This document shows, one piece after another, positions 1 through 6,406 of a stretch of DNA of 8,222 nucleotides; the stretch's first letter is position 1, and every line of letters begins with the position of its first letter. Source of the DNA: Proteiniphilum sp. (lineage in GTDB: Bacteria; Bacteroidota; Bacteroidia; Bacteroidales; Dysgonomonadaceae); assembly GCA_031284475.1 (NCBI GenBank), contig JAISZV010000055.1:1-8222 (forward strand), written 5' to 3'. The notes below the pieces were generated by a model. It did no database searches and was not told the DNA's origin. It saw only the letters and a list, made by a program, of their open reading frames with translations. Made by a program: the position numbers and the translations under genes.

Positions 1-777
1 ATCCTCTTCAAGAGAGAGTATATCCATGAAATATACAGTAAAAACAAAATTATAAACCAAGTTCCGGAGACTAATGCTACTCAGCTAACGCTGTGGTAAA
101 ATTTCTCCGGACAGCAATGTTATCAATTATATAAATATCACAGTGAAATGATTGCGGAATGCGACAGTAAAATTGAGCAGCTTTTACAGGAGGCAGTTAA
201 AAAAAAACATAACGGCATTATGCCGGAACTGGGAAAATTGACAACACAGATACACGTACCGAAACCGTGGAGAAAAAATGTCTTGCCGGAGAATGTGAGT
301 GTTTATCCGGAAGACCTCAATGGAGTGGACATAGCAGAAGTGACAGGATTGGGCGCTCTGAGTATATTGACAATATATTCGGAAATCGGATATGAAATAA
401 GTCGATGGAAAACGGTCAAACATTTTACTTCATGGCTGGGACTGGCTCCGAACACAAAAATATCCGGCGGTAAAATCATCAGTAGCCATGTTCCCAAAAA
501 GAAGCATTATGCCGGGCAGGTATTCCGAATGTCAGCGATGAGTCTGCGAAATAATAAAGGTCCCTTAGGCGATTTTTACAGACGGGTATGTTCCAGAGCC
601 GGAGCGGCAGTTGCTATTGTGGCAACGGCGCGTAAACTTGCTGTCATTTATTACACTATGATGTCCTCAAAACAGAAATACAATCCGCAGGACTTAATTG
701 AGTCTCAAAAAAAATATAAGGAAATGAAAATCAAAAGACTGGAGAAAACACTTGAAAAACTTAAATCTACTGCATAA
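1..777 (+). pseudogene. IS110-family transposase, 3' part, broken reading frame
   Basis: The intact frame runs from an ATG at 148 to the stop at 775-777 (209 aa). It matches the C-terminal Tnp (Transposase_20) half of IS110-family transposases: an ECD-x-KIE helix at residues 4-10, a GLGALS..YSEIG segment at 67-81, and SWLGLAPNTKISGG at 95-108 whose Ser106 fits the catalytic serine of the family. A basic tail follows the helix around 123-172. The N-terminal DEDD/RuvC-like domain is not visible. The same frame continues upstream of 148 with family-like residues (QQCYQLYKYH, codons 112-141) until a TAA at 97-99, and is open again to the window edge with weak resemblance. The ATG at 148 is therefore unlikely to be the true start. 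Family members are usually about 300-400 aa. I infer a decayed or truncated copy; a sequencing error at 97-99 or an older frameshift are alternatives. No terminal repeats could be assigned. Confidence 0.8.
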
Positions 778-779
778 GG

Positions 780-960
780 AGAATCTTTTATGCCTGTAGT
801 TCAATACGATACTGGTTAGTTACATAGGAGGTTAATGTAACTAAATGATTTAATGATATGACAATGCTAATGTAGTAATGAGTCAATGTACCTAATGAAA
901 TAGCGAAAGACCTAAATCTCCGTAGGGGATTCATATCAATAGAAAAATAGTTTCCCCACC
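780..960 (+). ncRNA. Possible IS110/IS1111 guide (bridge/seeker) RNA region
   Basis: This untranslated stretch directly follows the transposase frame. It has a perfect 10-bp stem, TTAGTTACAT (816-825) with ATGTAACTAA (835-844), closing a 9-nt loop. A second stem, AATCTCC (915-921) with GGGGATT (925-931), has one G-U pair and a GTA loop. Between them lies unpaired, AATG-rich sequence. IS110-family elements encode a structured guide RNA in a non-coding end, and IS1111-type members carry it downstream of the transposase. Position and structure fit that, but I see no donor or target guide sequence that I can verify, the RNA ends are not defined, and the adjoining transposase looks broken. The identification is inference. 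Confidence 0.35.
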
Positions 961-966
961 ACCTCA

Positions 967-984
967 AAACCTCGTTAGAGGTTT
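967..984. repeat. Short perfect hairpin, 7-bp stem
   Basis: AAACCTC (967-973) pairs perfectly with GAGGTTT (978-984) around a GTTA loop. The trailing T-run is only three bases, so it is a poor terminator on its own. It may mark the 3' end of the IS110-associated RNA region or be an unrelated hairpin. Confidence 0.4.
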
Positions 985-1010
985 CACATTATTCACATTT
1001 TCCTGCTACC

Positions 1011-1119
1011 GAGGCTGCATCAAAATAGAAAATAGCTTTTGGGGCATTGAATATTTGGAATTGTGCTCCGATAGCAGTACGAATAGAAAGAGGGTGAAAC
1101 CACATTGTGATACACCCTC
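1011..1119. mobile_element. Candidate MITE or IS remnant bounded by imperfect 16-bp terminal inverted repeats
   Basis: GAGGCTGCATCAAAAT at 1011-1026 and ATTGTGATACACCCTC at 1104-1119 are inverted repeats matching at 13 of 16 positions. The GAGGNTGNNTCA tip resembles the outer ends of several insertion sequences found in Bacteroidetes. The 109-bp unit encodes no protein. No target-site duplication is visible next to the tips, which weakens the case. The right tip also forms part of the terminator-like palindrome at 1087-1122. It could be a non-autonomous element, two leftover IS ends, or coincidence; I cannot name a family. Confidence 0.35.
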
Positions 1120-1127
1120 TTTTTTTA
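1087..1127 (+). terminator. Strong rho-independent terminator
   Basis: AAAGAGGGTG (1087-1096) pairs perfectly with CACCCTCTTT (1113-1122), and the GC-rich arm runs into seven T residues at 1120-1126. The 16-nt loop contains a small CAC/GTG pair. It would end plus-strand transcripts from the insertion-sequence region and insulate recJ. The arms overlap a possible transposon tip, so the structure may have arrived with a mobile element. Confidence 0.65.
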
Positions 1128-1273
1128 TAGCATATCGAATCCGAAAATCTTCTTTCTCCGCTAAATAAGCATGTATCTATTTCATGGCGCAGCGTTGATA
1201 CTTTCATGCGCTTGCCCCGATTTATTGCTCAAAATAAACGGATAAGAAAAAAATAGTATTACCTTTACAACTT

Positions 1274-1365
1274 CGGAGCGGTGTACCCTGAGGCGCCATC
1301 TCCGCAATAGCGAGCATACGGGCGCGCTATCCCGGAAATCTGCTTTTTCCGAAGCCGATTCGGAA
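1274..1365 (+). promoter_or_regulatory. Structured segment upstream of recJ (three consecutive hairpins)
   Basis: Three hairpins fit end to end before recJ. H1 is 1274-1304: CGGAG/CTCCG closing an inner GGTGT/GCGCC stem that contains G-U pairs. H2 is 1307-1330: ATAGCG/CGCTAT. H3 is 1347-1365: TTCCGAA/TTCGGAA with a GCCGA loop. The left arm of H3 can instead pair with CGGAAA at 1333-1338 or with TTCGGA at 1272-1277, so alternative folds exist. The segment is clearly more GC-rich than the sequence on either side and ends about 30 nt before the recJ start. I could not find a convincing promoter, so transcription as a recJ leader is inference. Confidence 0.35.
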
Positions 1366-1397
1366 CACGAGAGAAAAAAAGAAAAAAACCGATATAA

Positions 1398-3113
1398 ATG
1401 ACTTACAGATGGAATTATTCAACCCTTACAGACGACCAAAAAAATAAAAAAAATGAATTAGCGAAAGAATTAAATTTACATCCTATCCTGGCCGAATTGC
1501 TCATCAAAAGAGGTATAGAGACACAGGAAAAAGCAATCGCCTTTTTATATCCCAAACTCAAGGATTTGCACAACCCTTTTCTGTTACCCGATATGGATGT
1601 AGCCATCCGGCGCATAGAACGGGCGCTGGGCAACAAAGAGCGGATACTTGTTTATGGGGATTATGATGTAGATGGCACAACCGCTGTTTCGTTGGTATAT
1701 AAATTCTTTCGGGGGATTACAAATAATATTGATTATTATATTCCCGACCGGTACGATGAAGGGTATGGCATTTCGTTTCAGGGAATCGATTATGCCGTTG
1801 AGACGGGCGTAAAACTCATTATCTCTCTCGATTGCGGCATTAAGGCCGTAACTAAGGTTGCCTACGCCAAAGATAAGGGCATTGACTTTATTATTTGCGA
1901 TCATCACATGCCGGATGATAAGCTCCCGGACGCCGTAGCCGTTGTAGATGCAAAGCGGCTCGACTCGGCCTATCCCTATAACGACCTGTCGGGTTGCGGC
2001 GTAGGCTTCAAACTGGTACAGGCTTTTTCACAGCGCAATGGTTATCCTTTCTCCGATATTGAGCCGCTGCTCGACCTGGTGGCGGTAAGTATCGCTTCCG
2101 ATATAGTGCCTCTCACGGGAGAAAACCGCATCATGATGTATCATGGGCTAAAAAAACTCAACTCCAATCCCAGCTTCGGACTGCGGGGAATAATAGAAAT
2201 CTGCGGACTGCAACGCAAGCAGGTCACCGTCAATGATATCGTCTTCAAAATAGGGCCGCGTATCAACGCCTCGGGACGAATGATGAACGGAAAAGAAGCG
2301 GTAGACCTGATGATTGAAAACGACATGACTTCCGCCAGGGAGAAAAGTAAGAATATTGATAAATACAACGAAGACCGCCGCGAATTAGACAAAAAAATCA
2401 CGGACGAGGCGGTAGCATATATCGACAGCCATATTGATATTGTCAAACAGAAAAGCATTGTAATCTACAACGAAACATGGCACAAGGGGATAGTGGGGAT
2501 TGTGGCGTCGAGGCTGACCGAGAAATATTACCGTCCGGCGGTAGTACTCACCAAATCGGGCGAAATGATTTCCGGGTCGGCCCGTTCCGTTCCCGGATTC
2601 GATGTGTATAAAGCCATTGAATCGTGCCGCGATATCCTGGAGAATTTTGGCGGACACACCTATGCCGCCGGTTTAACACTGCGGGAGAAGAACCTGCAAT
2701 CGTTCACCGAGCGGTTTAATATGCTCTCTTTTGATGGTGTGGAAGCACAGATGATGCTACCGCAGATCACCGTTGATGTGGAGGTCTCGCTTTCTCAGAT
2801 CAGCCCGTCCCTCACTGCCGGACTTGACCTGTTCAACCCTTTCGGGCCTGAAAATGAAAACCCTATATTTCTCTCCAGAGAGGTGGTAGATGCGGGAAAC
2901 AGCAGGCTGGTGGGAAAAGAAAATCACCATATCAAACTGGAGATCATCGATAAAACTATCGACCGCCCGTTTCCCGGTATCGCTTTTAGCCGGTGCGATT
3001 TCTATCAGCGCATTAAAGCCGGCCTACCGGTGGATATTTGTTACACCATTGAAGAGAACAGGCATGGCAGTAATTCTTTCACTCAACTAATCATTAAAGA
3101 TATAAAGGAGTAA
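1398..3113 (+). CDS. recJ: Single-stranded-DNA-specific exonuclease RecJ
   Basis: RecJ degrades single-stranded DNA 5' to 3' in RecF-pathway gap repair, mismatch repair and base-excision repair. The 571-aa product is close to the usual length (E. coli 577). DHH-domain motifs are intact: YGDYDVDG at 86-93 with Asp88/90/92, DCG with Asp145, the signature DHH at 168-170, and SIASD ending at Asp235; these residues bind the catalytic metals. GPRINASGRM at 286-295 and WHKGIVGIVASRL at 361-373 are RecJ core segments. The DHHA1 domain shows SGSARSVPGFDVYKAI (392-407) and FGGHTYAAGL (417-426). The C-terminal part, about 455-571, fits the OB-fold DNA-binding domain. The ATG at 1398 follows an A-rich tract without a Shine-Dalgarno, normal for the phylum. 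recQ starts 20 nt after its stop, so the two are probably cotranscribed. Confidence 0.97.
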   Translation: MTYRWNYSTLTDDQKNKKNELAKELNLHPILAELLIKRGIETQEKAIAFLYPKLKDLHNPFLLPDMDVAIRRIERALGNKERILVYGDYDVDGTTAVSLVYKFFRGITNNIDYYIPDRYDEGYGISFQGIDYAVETGVKLIISLDCGIKAVTKVAYAKDKGIDFIICDHHMPDDKLPDAVAVVDAKRLDSAYPYNDLSGCGVGFKLVQAFSQRNGYPFSDIEPLLDLVAVSIASDIVPLTGENRIMMYHGLKKLNSNPSFGLRGIIEICGLQRKQVTVNDIVFKIGPRINASGRMMNGKEAVDLMIENDMTSAREKSKNIDKYNEDRRELDKKITDEAVAYIDSHIDIVKQKSIVIYNETWHKGIVGIVASRLTEKYYRPAVVLTKSGEMISGSARSVPGFDVYKAIESCRDILENFGGHTYAAGLTLREKNLQSFTERFNMLSFDGVEAQMMLPQITVDVEVSLSQISPSLTAGLDLFNPFGPENENPIFLSREVVDAGNSRLVGKENHHIKLEIIDKTIDRPFPGIAFSRCDFYQRIKAGLPVDICYTIEENRHGSNSFTQLIIKDIKE

Positions 3114-3133
3114 ACAGCACAAAGCGTTTGCTT

Positions 3134-5080
3134 ATGCAACCGGATCTATTTCATAATATATTGCGTGAGTATTGGGGGTATTCCACCTTCCGACCGTTAC
3201 AGGAGGATATTATCCGGTCTGTATGGGACGGGCGTGATACCCTGGGTTTGATGCCCACGGGCGGCGGTAAGTCATTGACTTTTCAGGTGCCGGCGCTGGC
3301 CATGAAGGGGATTTGCTTGGTGGTAACGCCGCTGATTGCACTGATGAAAGACCAGGTGGATAATCTCCGCGAGCGCGGCGTCAAGGCGGCGGCGATCTAT
3401 TCGGGGATGTCGCGCGACGAGATCATTACCGCACTCGAAAACTGTATTTTTGGGGATTATAAATTTCTCTATGTTTCCCCTGAACGCCTTTCTTCCGAAA
3501 TCTTTATTACGAAGTTGAAAGCCATGAACGTCTGCCTGCTGGTGGTGGACGAGTCGCATTGCATCTCTCAATGGGGTTATGATTTCCGCCCCTCTTACCT
3601 GAAGATCGCCGAAATCCGCAAGTTGCTGGAAGGCGTTCCCTTACTCGCCCTCACTGCCACAGCCACCAAAGAGGTGGTGGGCGACGTGCAGGAGAAGTTG
3701 CTTTTCAAAGAGAAAAATGTATTCAGGATAAGTTTTGAACGGGAGAACCTGTCGTATGTCGTGCGGACGGCAGAGAATAAAACCGGCGAATTGCTGCATA
3801 TCCTTCAATCGGTGCCCGGATCGGCTATCGTTTACGTGAGGAGCCGGCAACAGACGGCAGAGGTTGCCCAATCGCTCCAAAAAGCAGGAGTGTCTGCCGA
3901 TTTTTTTCATGCCGGGCTCTCCTACGAGGCTAAGGCGCTCAAGCAAAACGCCTGGAAGACGAATAAATGTAGGGTGATGGTGGCTACCAATGCTTTCGGG
4001 ATGGGAATCGATAAACCCGATGTGCATGCCGTTGTCCACATGGATCTCCCTAATTCCCTTGAAGAATACTTCCAGGAAGCGGGCCGTGCAGGCCGGGACG
4101 GAGAGCGTTCCTATGCCATTATCCTGTATACTAAAGCCGATAGCGTCAAATTGAAAAAACGGATCGCAGACTCGTTCCCTACCCGCGATTTTATACTGCG
4201 GGTTTACGAGGCGCTGGGAAATTATTACCAGGTAGCGGTAGGGGCGGGGTATAATGATGTATATGATTTCAACCTTCAGGAGTTTTGCATGCCATACAAA
4301 CTTCCTTTCCTTCAAACCCACCATGCGCTGAAAATATTAGAACTGGCAGGCTATATCGAATATACGGAGGAGATAGAAATGCGTTCCCGTATCCGGTTCC
4401 TGATCTACCGGGACGAGATCTATTCGCTGCATCTGGAAAAAGAGACAGATGCTCTCTTACATGCCGTTCTGCGTAATTATACCGGCGTTTTCTCGGACGA
4501 CGTTTATATTGACGAGTCGCTGCTGGCCGCAAAAACAGGGAAAAGCCGCCGCGAAGTATGTGAGATGCTTGTCGCGCTCTCCAGGGCGAAACATATCCGC
4601 TACATTCCACAGAAGAAAACGCCTTTTGTCGTGTTTTCCACTTCACGTGAAGAAACTCACTTCGTCTCCATTCCCCGTGCAGTTTATGAAGAACGGAAAA
4701 AACGCTTTGAAAAGCGGATTTTGTCGATGATCGAATACGCGGGAAAGACCGACGTATGCCGAAGCAGGATGCTGCTGATCTATTTTGGAGAGACGGATCC
4801 GGATGATTGCGGACACTGTGACGTTTGCCTAAAGAAGGGTACGACCGGCCTCCCGAATTGGCTTTTCCGCCGGATCGGGGACAAGTTGAAAGGATTGTTA
4901 CAGCAACGGGGTACCCTGCGGTTCAACGAGCTTGTTGATGCTGTTTCGGATGAAAATGACAATTCGGATGAAAACAGGGAGAGGGTTATTTCGGTGCTCC
5001 GTTTTCTGATCGATTCGGGCGAAGTGGCGCTGAAAGATGATGAGGTAACGGTAACTGTTATGAAAAAGGATGAAAATTAA
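3134..5080 (+). CDS. recQ: RecQ-family ATP-dependent DNA helicase
   Basis: This is a superfamily-2 3'-5' DNA helicase acting in recombinational repair. I take the ATG at 3134 (648 aa); a TTG two codons earlier is possible. Helicase motifs are complete: motif 0 with Gln23, Walker A MPTGGGKS (40-47), DESH (139-142) followed by the aromatic-rich loop CISQWGYDFRPSY, TATAT (174-178), motif V VATNAFGMGIDKPDV, and motif VI QEAGRAGRDG (314-323). A four-cysteine zinc site, Cys542, Cys559, Cys562 and Cys565, has the same spacing as in E. coli RecQ. However, about 220 residues separate motif VI from the first cysteine, against roughly 50 in E. coli; that segment includes a winged-helix-like part (about 370-425). 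No HRDC domain is evident; the last 70 residues look like a small winged helix. It is therefore a RecQ paralogue-type helicase. Lying just after recJ, it probably supplies RecJ with unwound strands. Confidence 0.92.
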   Translation: MQPDLFHNILREYWGYSTFRPLQEDIIRSVWDGRDTLGLMPTGGGKSLTFQVPALAMKGICLVVTPLIALMKDQVDNLRERGVKAAAIYSGMSRDEIITALENCIFGDYKFLYVSPERLSSEIFITKLKAMNVCLLVVDESHCISQWGYDFRPSYLKIAEIRKLLEGVPLLALTATATKEVVGDVQEKLLFKEKNVFRISFERENLSYVVRTAENKTGELLHILQSVPGSAIVYVRSRQQTAEVAQSLQKAGVSADFFHAGLSYEAKALKQNAWKTNKCRVMVATNAFGMGIDKPDVHAVVHMDLPNSLEEYFQEAGRAGRDGERSYAIILYTKADSVKLKKRIADSFPTRDFILRVYEALGNYYQVAVGAGYNDVYDFNLQEFCMPYKLPFLQTHHALKILELAGYIEYTEEIEMRSRIRFLIYRDEIYSLHLEKETDALLHAVLRNYTGVFSDDVYIDESLLAAKTGKSRREVCEMLVALSRAKHIRYIPQKKTPFVVFSTSREETHFVSIPRAVYEERKKRFEKRILSMIEYAGKTDVCRSRMLLIYFGETDPDDCGHCDVCLKKGTTGLPNWLFRRIGDKLKGLLQQRGTLRFNELVDAVSDENDNSDENRERVISVLRFLIDSGEVALKDDEVTVTVMKKDEN

Positions 5081-5111
5081 AAAACTACCCGGCGCTGTAT
5101 CTGCCGGATAG
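5079..5111 (-). terminator. Terminator of the tRNA-Arg gene, at the recQ 3' end
   Basis: CCGGC (5089-5093) pairs with GCCGG (5103-5107), and after one mismatch CTA (5085-5087) pairs with TAG (5109-5111). Read on the minus strand the stem lies 12 nt beyond the tRNA 3' end and is followed by six T residues, then AATTTT. That is a good rho-independent terminator. On the plus strand the following CTTTAAAAA is a weak tail, so it may also partly terminate the convergent recQ transcript. Confidence 0.7.
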
Positions 5112-5123
5112 CTTTAAAAACGG

Positions 5124-5197
5124 TGACTCCGACAGGATTCAAACCTGTAACCTTCTGATCCGTAGTCAGATGCTCTATTCAGTTAAGCTACGGAGCC
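5124..5197 (-). tRNA. tRNA-Arg (anticodon ACG)
   Basis: A complete 74-nt cloverleaf reads on the minus strand. The acceptor stem GGCTCCG/CGGAGTC has one G-U pair; the D stem is GCTT/GAGC; the anticodon stem TCTGA/TCAGA holds loop CTACGGA, giving anticodon ACG; the variable loop is AGGTT; the T stem ACAGG/CCTGT holds loop TTTGAAT; the discriminator is A. The 3' CCA is not encoded (CCG follows). ACG decodes CGN arginine codons, with A34 normally deaminated to inosine by TadA. The D loop has G18-A19 and the T loop U55-U56, an unusual but mutually consistent change from G19-C56. It has its own promoter and terminator. Confidence 0.95.
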
Positions 5198-5211
5198 CTC
5201 ATTTGCGGGTA

Positions 5212-5243
5212 CAAAAATACACTATTTTTATCAAAACGCAAAA
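5212..5243 (-). promoter_or_regulatory. Bacteroidetes-type promoter of tRNA-Arg
   Basis: On the minus strand, TTTTG (5243-5239), a 19-bp spacer and TATTTTTG (5219-5212) match the phylum's -33/-7 consensus TTTG-N19-TAnnTTTG without a mismatch. Transcription would start a few bases downstream, just before the tRNA 5' end at 5197. Confidence 0.8.
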
Positions 5244-5265
5244 TAATTGATGATTTGTTGAACTG

Positions 5266-5326
5266 GGCAGATTCAAGTAACCAATGCAACCGGAGGTTAA
5301 AGTTTTATCTGTTACTTGAATCTGCC
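5266..5326. repeat. Perfect 16-bp inverted repeat between divergent promoters
   Basis: GGCAGATTCAAGTAAC (5266-5281) and GTTACTTGAATCTGCC (5311-5326) are exact reverse complements around a 29-nt spacer. The spacer itself holds a small AACC/GGTT hairpin (5288-5298). No T-run follows on either strand, so it is not a terminator. It lies 22 bp upstream of the rplM -33 box and 22 bp upstream of the tRNA-Arg -33 box on the other strand. An operator, a cruciform, or a small palindromic mobile repeat are all possible. Confidence 0.85.
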
Positions 5327-5348
5327 ATAAAAATAATCATCTAAATAA

Positions 5349-5379
5349 TTTGTTGATTTTCTGAATTATTGTAACTTTG
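5349..5379 (+). promoter_or_regulatory. Bacteroidetes-type promoter of the rplM-rpsI operon
   Basis: TTTG (5349-5352), a 19-bp spacer and TAACTTTG (5372-5379) match the consensus TTTG-N19-TAnnTTTG exactly. Initiation is expected near 5386, giving a leader of about 125 nt before rplM. It probably drives rplM and rpsI and, since no other promoter is evident, rpsB and tsf too. Confidence 0.85.
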
Positions 5380-5430
5380 CAGTCCGATTATTAGTTTTTA
5401 TCAATTAAAAGTTTGATTCATAGCTTTTTA

Positions 5431-5489
5431 TTTGCCAAAATACACCTTAGCCGGGCAAAATGAGGAGCAGTGAGGATCAGCGTAAGTAA
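5431..5489 (+). promoter_or_regulatory. rplM leader: hairpin, tandem decamer and tiny upstream ORF
   Basis: TTTGCC (5431-5436) can pair with GGCAAA (5454-5459). Immediately after comes a tandem decamer, TGAGGAGCAG (5461-5470) then TGAGGATCAG (5471-5480), differing at one base. An ATG at 5460 opens a nine-codon frame (MRSSEDQRK) ending at the TAA at 5487-5489, out of frame with rplM. Whether any of this regulates rplM is unknown; ribosomal-protein leaders are often sites of autogenous control. Confidence 0.3.
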
Positions 5490-5512
5490 TTTACTAATTA
5501 AAATCAACAAAA

Positions 5513-5968
5513 GTGGATACACTAAGTTATAAAACCATTTCTGTAAATAAGGAAACGGCGCAGAAAGAATGGGTTGAAATTGACGCCGCCGGACAGCCGT
5601 TGGGCCGTCTCTGTTCCAAAGTAGCCAAACTGCTGAGAGGAAAGTACAAAGCCAGCTTTACCCCACACGTAGATTGCGGCGATAATGTGATTATCCTGAA
5701 TGCCGATAAAGTAGCGCTTTTGGGTAACAAATGGACAGACCGTATTTATTTGCGTTATTCGGGTTATCCCGGCGGACAGCGCGAATATACTCCTGCCGAT
5801 TTGATGGCGAAAGGTCCCGACAGGCTTTTCAGAAAAGTAGTGAAAGGGATGCTTCCGAAAAATAAATTAGGCGAGGCTATCATCAATAACATGTATGTCT
5901 ATGCGGGAAATGAACATCCCCATCAGGCGCAAAAACCTAAAAAATTAGATATAAATACGCTAAAATAA
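5513..5968 (+). CDS. rplM: 50S ribosomal protein L13 (uL13)
   Basis: L13 is an early-assembling large-subunit protein that binds 23S rRNA. The 151-aa product shows the family's core: WVEIDAAGQPLGRLCSKVAKLLRGKYK (20-46), HVDCGDNVIILNADKV (52-67), and the signature around GMLPKNKLG (112-120) followed by YAGNEHPHQAQKP (130-142). The start is a GTG at 5513; the resulting MDTLSYKTIS N-terminus matches Bacteroidales L13 proteins as I know them. No Shine-Dalgarno precedes it, only an A-rich stretch. rpsI follows after a single base, the usual L13-S9 operon. Confidence 0.97.
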   Translation: MDTLSYKTISVNKETAQKEWVEIDAAGQPLGRLCSKVAKLLRGKYKASFTPHVDCGDNVIILNADKVALLGNKWTDRIYLRYSGYPGGQREYTPADLMAKGPDRLFRKVVKGMLPKNKLGEAIINNMYVYAGNEHPHQAQKPKKLDINTLK

Positions 5969-5969
5969 T

Positions 5970-6356
5970 ATGGAAGCAGTAAATGCAATAGGAAGACGCA
6001 AAGCAGCTGTAGCCCGTGTTTTTGTTACAGAGGGTACCGGTAAAATTGTGATCAATAAACGCGATCTGGAGAACTATTTCCCTTCTTCTATCCTTCAGTT
6101 CATTGTAAAACAACCGCTCAACACGCTGAATGTACCGGACAAATACGATATCAGGATCAATCTCGGCGGCGGAGGTTACAAAGGACAATCGGAGGCAGCC
6201 AGGTTGGGTATTGCCCGCGCATTGGTGAAAATTAATCCCAACGATAAATCTGCATTGAGAGCCGCAGGTTTCATGACCCGCGACCCCCGCGTGGTGGAGC
6301 GTAAAAAACCGGGACAACCCAAAGCAAGAAAGAGATTCCAATTCTCCAAGCGTTAA
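5970..6356 (+). CDS. rpsI: 30S ribosomal protein S9 (uS9)
   Basis: S9 sits in the head of the small subunit and its C-terminal tail reaches the P-site tRNA. The 128-aa product has GRRKAAVARV near the N-terminus (8-17), the family signature LGGGGYKGQSEAARLGIAR at 65-83, and the conserved basic tail ending in SKR. Its ATG lies one base after the rplM stop, so translation is probably coupled. Length is typical for the family. Confidence 0.97.
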   Translation: MEAVNAIGRRKAAVARVFVTEGTGKIVINKRDLENYFPSSILQFIVKQPLNTLNVPDKYDIRINLGGGGYKGQSEAARLGIARALVKINPNDKSALRAAGFMTRDPRVVERKKPGQPKARKRFQFSKR

Positions 6357-6367
6357 TGCTTATGATC

Positions 6368-6402
6368 CGGAAGATTGCCCGTTGTTTGTATCGGGCCTTC
6401 CG
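6368..6402 (+). terminator. Hairpin after rpsI, weak terminator or first stem of the rpsB leader
   Basis: CGGAAG (6368-6373) pairs with CTTCCG (6397-6402), and after a 3-nt bulge GCCCG (6377-6381) pairs with CGGGC (6392-6396) around a 10-nt loop. Only CTTTAG follows, which is a poor U-tract, so termination is at best partial. It may instead be a processing or protective stem-loop at the rpsI 3' end, or part of the rpsB leader structure. Confidence 0.4.
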
Positions 6403-6406
6403 CTTT

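Noticed and set aside
989..1207. Minus-strand 72-codon open frame upstream of recJ
   Set aside because: It spans the terminator palindrome and the TIR-bounded unit, has no recognisable family motif, and lacks a promoter; it is most likely chance.
1180..1211. Imperfect direct repeat TTTCATG-GCGC / TTTCATG-CGC, 22 bp apart
   Set aside because: Only two short copies, with no further copies or context to suggest a function.
1225..1267. TACCTTTA (1260-1267) as a possible -7 box for recJ
   Set aside because: It lacks the final G, and no TTTG lies 19-21 bp upstream (the nearest TTG is 32 bp away).
3104..3110. AAAGGAG as a Shine-Dalgarno for recQ
   Set aside because: It lies 23 bases before the ATG, too far for a functional site, and Bacteroidetes rarely rely on such sequences.
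3641..4324. 227-codon minus-strand open frame inside recQ
   Set aside because: It is antisense to the helicase motifs of recQ and shows no recognisable protein family.
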